In this document: in pieces, positions 59,720 through 64,000 of the stretch
How the letters are laid out: every line of letters begins with the position of its first letter
Position numbering within the stretch: position 1 is the first letter of the stretch
From: UM-FILTER-40-17 sp032251335
GTDB taxonomy: Bacteria > Bacteroidota > Bacteroidia > Flavobacteriales > Flavobacteriaceae
Direction of reading: 5' to 3'
Assembly (NCBI GenBank): GCA_032251335.1
Contig: JAVVDW010000015.1
Coordinates: 8,260-72,259 of the forward strand
Length of the DNA: 64,000 bases
Program-made: the position numbers and the translations under genes
Notes under the pieces: generated by a model
The model's database searches: none
The model's input: only the letters and a program-made list of their open reading frames with translations
What the model was told of the DNA's origin: nothing

Positions 59720-59746
59720 AAAGGTACATTAGGGTAAAATTTTTAA

Positions 59747-59767
59747 AGCCAATAGCCAATAGCCAAT
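59747..59767 (+). repeat. three tandem AGCCAAT units
   Basis: AGCCAAT occurs three times in a row (59747-59753, 59754-59760, 59761-59767) in the spacer before proC, followed by a partial AGGCATTAG variant. Confidence 0.85.
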
Positions 59768-59822
59768 AGGCATTAGAATTGTTTTTTATTGTTCAAATAT
59801 ATAATTATCAAATAATTGTGTT

Positions 59823-60617
59823 ATGAAAATAGCCATACTCGGAGCAGGTAATTTGGGTTTATCCATCGCCAAAGGCCTGTTGGAAAGCGGACAATCTGTT
59901 TGTGAATCCCTGTATTTGACCAAGCGCAACCCGGCTTCGTTAATGGCATTTACCAAATATCCGCAAGCCAAGATTGGGACAGACAATCTGGAAGCCGTCC
60001 GAAATTCGGAGGTGATCATTGTGGCTGTCCAGCCCGGGCAACTGACCGGGATACTGGAAGAGATCAAACCGGAAATTACCGAAAACAAATTGGTTATTTC
60101 GACGGTTACAGGCAGGAATATCGCCGTTTTCGAATCGGTTTTGGGCGCACACACCCCTATCATCCGCAGCATGCCCAACACGGCCAGTGCCGTCGGGCAG
60201 TCCATGACCTGCCTCAGTGCGAACCGCGCCGCGCAAGACAAAGTGAAATGGGCCGAAGCGGTTTTTCAACCTATCGGGAAAACGCTGCTGATTGAAGACG
60301 AAATGATGCAGGCCGCCACGGTGATCTGCGCCAGTGGCATCGCCTTTTGGATGCGTTTGATCCGCGCCACAACGCAAGGTGCCATTCAATTGGGTTTTGA
60401 TGCCTCTGAGGCCAAAGAACTGGCGGTACAGACTTGCCTGGGTGCGGCCAGTTTGTTGCTCGAATCGCAAAACCATCCCGAAACGGAGATCGACAAGGTG
60501 ACCACGCCACGCGGCTGCACCATCGCCGGGCTCAACGAAATGGAGCACGCCGGCATGAGTTCGGCGCTTATCAAGGGTTTGGTGAAATCGTATGAAAAAA
60601 TTAATTCGATTAAATGA
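59823..60617 (+). CDS. proC: pyrroline-5-carboxylate reductase
   Basis: 264 residues. Rossmann motif MKIAILGAGNLGLSIAKGLL, then IIRSMPNTASAVGQSMTCLS and the C-terminal signature TTPRGCTIAGLNEMEHAG with GMSSALIKGLVKSYEK. It makes proline from pyrroline-5-carboxylate. Its place in an arginine operon is typical for Bacteroidota, where proline and arginine synthesis are combined. Confidence 0.95.
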   Translation: MKIAILGAGNLGLSIAKGLLESGQSVCESLYLTKRNPASLMAFTKYPQAKIGTDNLEAVRNSEVIIVAVQPGQLTGILEEIKPEITENKLVISTVTGRNIAVFESVLGAHTPIIRSMPNTASAVGQSMTCLSANRAAQDKVKWAEAVFQPIGKTLLIEDEMMQAATVICASGIAFWMRLIRATTQGAIQLGFDASEAKELAVQTCLGAASLLLESQNHPETEIDKVTTPRGCTIAGLNEMEHAGMSSALIKGLVKSYEKINSIK

Positions 60618-60684
60618 TATTGTCGTATCGTTTGAATATGAGATGTGACAAAAAAGGAATTGTTAATTTTGATAGAAAAATAAA

Positions 60685-61677
60685 ATGGCGAAAGAATCCG
60701 AAATAATATTTTACCGGGGAGCGGATGGAAATGTAAAAATTGAAGTCCTCTTCCACGATGAAACATTTTGGATGACCCAAAAGAAAATAAGTGAATTATT
60801 TGGTGTGCAACGGCCGGCAATTACGAAACATCTAAAAAACATCTTTGAAAGCGGTGAATTAATAGAAAAATCAGTTAGTTCCATTTTGGAACATACTGCT
60901 GAGGATGGAAAAAAATATAAAACGGCGTTCTACAATCTGGATGCAATCATCGCAATAGGATACCGGGTTAATTCTGTTCGGGCGACAAAGTTTAGGATTT
61001 GGGCAACAAAAACACTCAAAGAATTTATCATCAAGGGATTTGTATTAGATGATGAAAGATTAAAACAAGGGAAGCATTTTGGGAGAGACTATTTCGATGA
61101 ATTACTTGAGCGAATCAGGGAAATCCGGGCAAGTGAAAGAAGATTTTATCAAAAAATTACGGACATATATGCGCTTTCAATAGATTATGACAAGTCAGAT
61201 ACGCTCACCAAAGAATTCTTTTCAACAGTCCAAAACAAATTACATTGGGCTATCACAGGGAAAACCGCTGCCGAAACAATTTATACTTCAGCCGATGCCA
61301 AAAAAATCTTCATGGGTTTGACGAATTGGAAACATGCCCCAAACGGAAAGATTGCAAAATCAGATGTCACCATTGCTAAGAATTATTTGAATGAACAACA
61401 TATCAAAGAACTCAACCGACTGGTCTCTGCATACCTCGATTTAGCCGAAAGTAGGGCGGAAAGACAAATTCACACAAGCATGCAAGATTGGGTTACGTTT
61501 TTACATCAGTTTTTAGAGTTATCAAATTTCCCGATTTTGAAAGACAAAGGGAGTGTAAGTGCTTTAGAAGCAAAATTAAAAGCAGAGCAGGAGTTCGATA
61601 AATATAGAATCATTCAGGATAAGAATTACACATCAGATTTTGATAATGAAATAAAACGATTAAAAGGAGAAAAATAA
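60685..61677 (+). CDS. RhuM-like protein (virulence RhuM family)
   Basis: 330 residues, full length for the family. N-terminal IIFYRGADGNVKIEVLFHDE and FWMTQKKISELFGVQRPAIT resemble a winged-helix DNA-binding module. The middle SVRATKFRIWATKTLKEFII is the family hallmark, and the C-terminal part has a Fic-like look without a clear HxFx(D/E)GNGR motif. RhuM genes are scattered, often on genomic islands and beside restriction systems. Here it sits alone between proC and argD, in AT-richer sequence than its neighbours, which suggests later insertion. Confidence 0.88.
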   Translation: MAKESEIIFYRGADGNVKIEVLFHDETFWMTQKKISELFGVQRPAITKHLKNIFESGELIEKSVSSILEHTAEDGKKYKTAFYNLDAIIAIGYRVNSVRATKFRIWATKTLKEFIIKGFVLDDERLKQGKHFGRDYFDELLERIREIRASERRFYQKITDIYALSIDYDKSDTLTKEFFSTVQNKLHWAITGKTAAETIYTSADAKKIFMGLTNWKHAPNGKIAKSDVTIAKNYLNEQHIKELNRLVSAYLDLAESRAERQIHTSMQDWVTFLHQFLELSNFPILKDKGSVSALEAKLKAEQEFDKYRIIQDKNYTSDFDNEIKRLKGEK

Positions 61678-61700
61678 CAAACATATTTTCAAATTATCAC

Positions 61701-62855
61701 ATGAACCTCTTCAACGTTTATCCACTCTACGACATCACACCGGTCAAGGCCAAAGATTGCCTGATCTATGACGAAAAAGGCATCGAATATCTCGATTTGT
61801 ACGGCGGCCACGGCGTGATTTCCGTGGGACACACCCATCCGCATTACGTCAACGCGCTCAAAAACCAATTGGACCAAATCGGGTTTTATTCCAACGCCAT
61901 CCAAAACCCGGTACAGCAAGCCTTAGCGAAAAAATTAGGCGCCTTGTCCGGTTACGGGACTTACGATCTGTTTTTGTGCAGTTCGGGCGCCGAAGCCAAT
62001 GAAAACGCATTAAAATTGGCCTCTTTCCACACCGGAAAAGCCCGCGTGGTGGCTTTTGACAACGCTTTTCACGGGCGGACATCTGCCGCTGTGGCCGTTA
62101 CCGACAACGAGAAAATCAACGCGCCGCTCAACAAGCAACAACATGTCACCTTTTTGCCTTTGAACGACATACAATTGGTGGAAAACGAATTGGCCAAAGG
62201 CGATGTGGGCAGCGTCATCATTGAAGGCATACAAGGCGTAGGTGGGTTGGACCAGGGGACCACCGAATTTTTCCGGGCTTTGGAAGCACTTTGTCAAAAA
62301 TATCAAGTGGTTTTGATCTTAGATGAAGTGCAATCCGGTTACGGGCGCAGCGGGCATTTTTTTGCGCACCAGCACCACGGCATCTCACCCGATGTCATCA
62401 CCGTCGCCAAAGGGATGGGCAACGGCTTCCCGATTGGCGGTGTGTTGATTTCGCCCAAATTTGAAGCCGTTTACGGGATGCTGGGCACCACTTTTGGGGG
62501 CAACCACTTGGCCTGTGCCGCAGGATTGGCTGTTTTGGAGATCATGGAGCAGGAGAAATTGATGGAAAATGTCCGCGAGATTTCAGCTTATTTTATCGAA
62601 AAAGCCCAAAACATTCCGCAGGTAAAAAACATCAAAGGACGCGGGCTGATGCTCGGTCTCGAATTTGATTTTGAGGTTGCCGCTTTGCGCAAACAACTCA
62701 TTATGGAAGGGCACATTTTTACAGGCAGCGCCAACAACAAAAAATTGTTGCGCATCCTCCCGCCGTTGACCGTCCGAAAAAAACACATCGACTTATTTTT
62801 TGATACCCTTCTGGGGATTTTAAAACAAGCGGCATACGAACCCAAAACCGCCTGA
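61701..62855 (+). CDS. argD: acetyl/succinylornithine aminotransferase
   Basis: 384 residues, class-III PLP aminotransferase. SSGAEANENALKLASFHTGK (cofactor phosphate), LILDEVQSGYGRSGHFFAHQ, the PLP lysine in TVAKGMGNGFPIGGVL, and GTTFGGNHLACAA. It converts the acyl-glutamate semialdehyde to acyl-ornithine. It follows the RhuM-like gene at 23 nt and is followed by proB at 10 nt. Confidence 0.95.
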   Translation: MNLFNVYPLYDITPVKAKDCLIYDEKGIEYLDLYGGHGVISVGHTHPHYVNALKNQLDQIGFYSNAIQNPVQQALAKKLGALSGYGTYDLFLCSSGAEANENALKLASFHTGKARVVAFDNAFHGRTSAAVAVTDNEKINAPLNKQQHVTFLPLNDIQLVENELAKGDVGSVIIEGIQGVGGLDQGTTEFFRALEALCQKYQVVLILDEVQSGYGRSGHFFAHQHHGISPDVITVAKGMGNGFPIGGVLISPKFEAVYGMLGTTFGGNHLACAAGLAVLEIMEQEKLMENVREISAYFIEKAQNIPQVKNIKGRGLMLGLEFDFEVAALRKQLIMEGHIFTGSANNKKLLRILPPLTVRKKHIDLFFDTLLGILKQAAYEPKTA

Positions 62856-62865
62856 TTTTTTTAGC

Positions 62866-63639
62866 ATGCAAACGAACAGAAAACGCATCGTGCTCAAAAT
62901 TGGCACCAACACGCTCACCAAGGAAACCCGGAATATTTCCCGCGGAAAAATTGAGGATATCGGCATTCAGATTGCGGCATTGCGCGACCGCTTTGAGTTT
63001 ATCATCGTGACTTCGGGTGCCATCGCCGCGGCCCGGCAGTTTGTCAAACTCGAGAGCAACGGCAGGGAGATTACCGTCAAACAAGCCTTGGCAGCCATCG
63101 GACAGCCACATTTGATGCGAATTTTTCACGAGAGTTTCCACGATTTGGGTCTGAACACTTCGCAGTGTCTGTTGTCTTATTCCGATTTTGAAAAAGCGCA
63201 GTCCAAAGTCAATATTGTCAATACCATCAATGTGCTTTTGGCCAACGATTACATCCCGATTATCAACGAAAACGACACGGTGGCCACCGATGAGATTCAA
63301 TTTGGCGACAACGATAAGTTGGCTGCTTTGACGGCCCAACTCGTGCAGGCAGATTTGTTGGTCATCGCCACCAACACTTTTGGTATTTACACCGTGGAAA
63401 GTATGGCAAACGACAAGCCCGAAACCATTTTGAAAGTCCCGGATTTAAACGTCTTGGCCCATCAAATCGGCGATACAAAATCGTCCGGCGGCACGGGCGG
63501 CATGAAATCGAAAGTGGAAGCGGCGGCGATTGCCCAACAAGCCGGTATCGAAACCTGGATTGTCAACGGCCTGGAAGATTTGTTTTTGGAAAAAGCCATG
63601 AAGGGGGAATGTCCTTTTACAAGGATTTTGTCAATTTGA
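62866..63639 (+). CDS. proB: glutamate 5-kinase, short form without PUA domain
   Basis: 257 residues. Amino-acid-kinase fold with IVLKIGTNTLTKE at the N-terminus, TSGAIAAARQ, NDTVATDEIQFGDNDKLAAL and SSGGTGGMKSKVEAA. It phosphorylates glutamate for proline synthesis. Enterobacterial ProB (367 residues) has a C-terminal PUA domain that is absent here. proA, often next to it, is not in the window. Confidence 0.93.
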   Translation: MQTNRKRIVLKIGTNTLTKETRNISRGKIEDIGIQIAALRDRFEFIIVTSGAIAAARQFVKLESNGREITVKQALAAIGQPHLMRIFHESFHDLGLNTSQCLLSYSDFEKAQSKVNIVNTINVLLANDYIPIINENDTVATDEIQFGDNDKLAALTAQLVQADLLVIATNTFGIYTVESMANDKPETILKVPDLNVLAHQIGDTKSSGGTGGMKSKVEAAAIAQQAGIETWIVNGLEDLFLEKAMKGECPFTRILSI

Positions 63640-63718
63640 AAAATTGAAGATGAAATAGTTGAATTATCTGATGATATAATGATGCGGTCATACGATGCTA
63701 TGTTGATTTAGAATGAGA

Positions 63719-63746
63719 AACAAATAACGTATAACAAATAACGTAT
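63719..63746 (+). repeat. tandem 14-nt repeat in the proB-argF' spacer
   Basis: AACAAATAACGTAT occurs twice in direct succession (63719-63732 and 63733-63746), followed by AAC. Confidence 0.85.
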
Positions 63747-63804
63747 AACCCTTTTGGCTAATACCTAATGATTATCGCCTAATGGCTCTTTAAATAAAAA
63801 ACAA

Positions 63805-64000
63805 ATGAACTACCTCTCTATCAACGACATCAATTCACTCTCTGCTTGGGTGCGTGAAGCCATTCAACTCAAAGAAAACCCGTTTGCGCATCAAAATTTG
63901 GGAAAAAACAAAACCCTAGGCATGTTGTTTTTCAACCCGAGCCTGCGCACCCGCCTCAGCACGCAAAAAGCGGCCATTCACCTCGGGATGAACGTGATGG
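63805..64000 (+). CDS. argF': N-acetyl/N-succinylornithine carbamoyltransferase (partial, N-terminal)
   Basis: 65 residues before the window ends. The carbamoyl-phosphate site reads FFNPSLRTRLSTQK, followed by AIHLGMNV, the wording of the AOTCase/SOTCase branch rather than of ordinary ornithine transcarbamylase (STRTR). In Bacteroidota these enzymes act on acylated ornithine, so deacylation follows later in the pathway. The residue that separates acetyl from succinyl specificity lies outside the window. Confidence 0.88.
   Translation, partial: MNYLSINDINSLSAWVREAIQLKENPFAHQNLGKNKTLGMLFFNPSLRTRLSTQKAAIHLGMNVM

Overview
The window reads as a chromosomal segment of a Bacteroidota bacterium, most likely of the class Flavobacteriia. 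The supporting signs are: promoters of the TTG-N(17-23)-TAnnTTTG type in front of many genes; almost no Shine-Dalgarno sequences except a strong one before rpsU; a SusC/SusD pair; lineage-typical families (DUF2851, DUF4834, YfhO, YtxJ of the bacillithiol system); the tRNA(Tyr-Gly-Thr)-tuf-tRNA(Trp)-secE-nusG-rplKAJL-rpoBC block; and an arginine operon ending in an ArgF' type transcarbamylase. No rRNA, IS element, prophage or CRISPR array was seen.

Layout. 1-1074: end of a probable ABC ATPase gene and its ABC-2 permease, separated by a copy of an interspersed repeat. 1075-5434 (minus): AraC-type regulator, Nramp-like transporter and 5-oxoprolinase pxpA-pxpB-pxpC. 5602-14861: glycan or organic-nutrient uptake locus with a GH26 mannanase-like lipoprotein, SusC, SusD, an exported creatininase-family amidohydrolase, a truncated LacI-type regulator and a Tat-exported sugar isomerase-like protein. 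14933-21194: tRNA-Val, an old-yellow-enzyme reductase, tRNA-Ala, an unknown lipoprotein, YtxJ, a DUF1348 protein and a copper ATPase with an extra C-terminal metal-binding domain. 21875-30834 (minus): agmatine deiminase and N-carbamoylputrescine amidase directly behind secA, then DUF2795, YfhO and DUF4834 proteins and a GlcG-type protein. 31239-41866: deoD, a phosphatase lipoprotein, DUF2851, a subtilisin-like lipoprotein, PspC plus a K+ channel, an NSS transporter with its tiny MetS-like subunit, an HhH protein, an acyl-CoA dehydrogenase, rpsU and a Xer recombinase. 41900-55894: hpf, tRNAs, tuf and the translation/transcription core operon. 56241-64000: arginine/proline operon (GNAT, argG, argC, GNAT, proC, rhuM-like, argD, proB, start of argF').

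How parts work together. PxpABC hydrolyse 5-oxoproline to glutamate, and glutamate feeds the arginine/proline operon at the other end of the window; arginine (via agmatine made elsewhere) is the substrate line for AguA/AguB. The GH26-SusCD locus would cut and import a saccharide and may be controlled by the AraC and LacI-type proteins beside it.

The most interesting items are: (i) a family of about 90/115-nt repeats, each starting with ATGAAACACCC and ending exactly at the start codon of a downstream gene at three separate loci; (ii) an Nramp-like protein in the pxp operon that has lost the metal-coordinating residues and could carry something other than metal; (iii) the strong Shine-Dalgarno of rpsU; (iv) a GNAT with a CxxC/CxC cluster leading the arginine operon and a RhuM-like gene sitting inside that operon.
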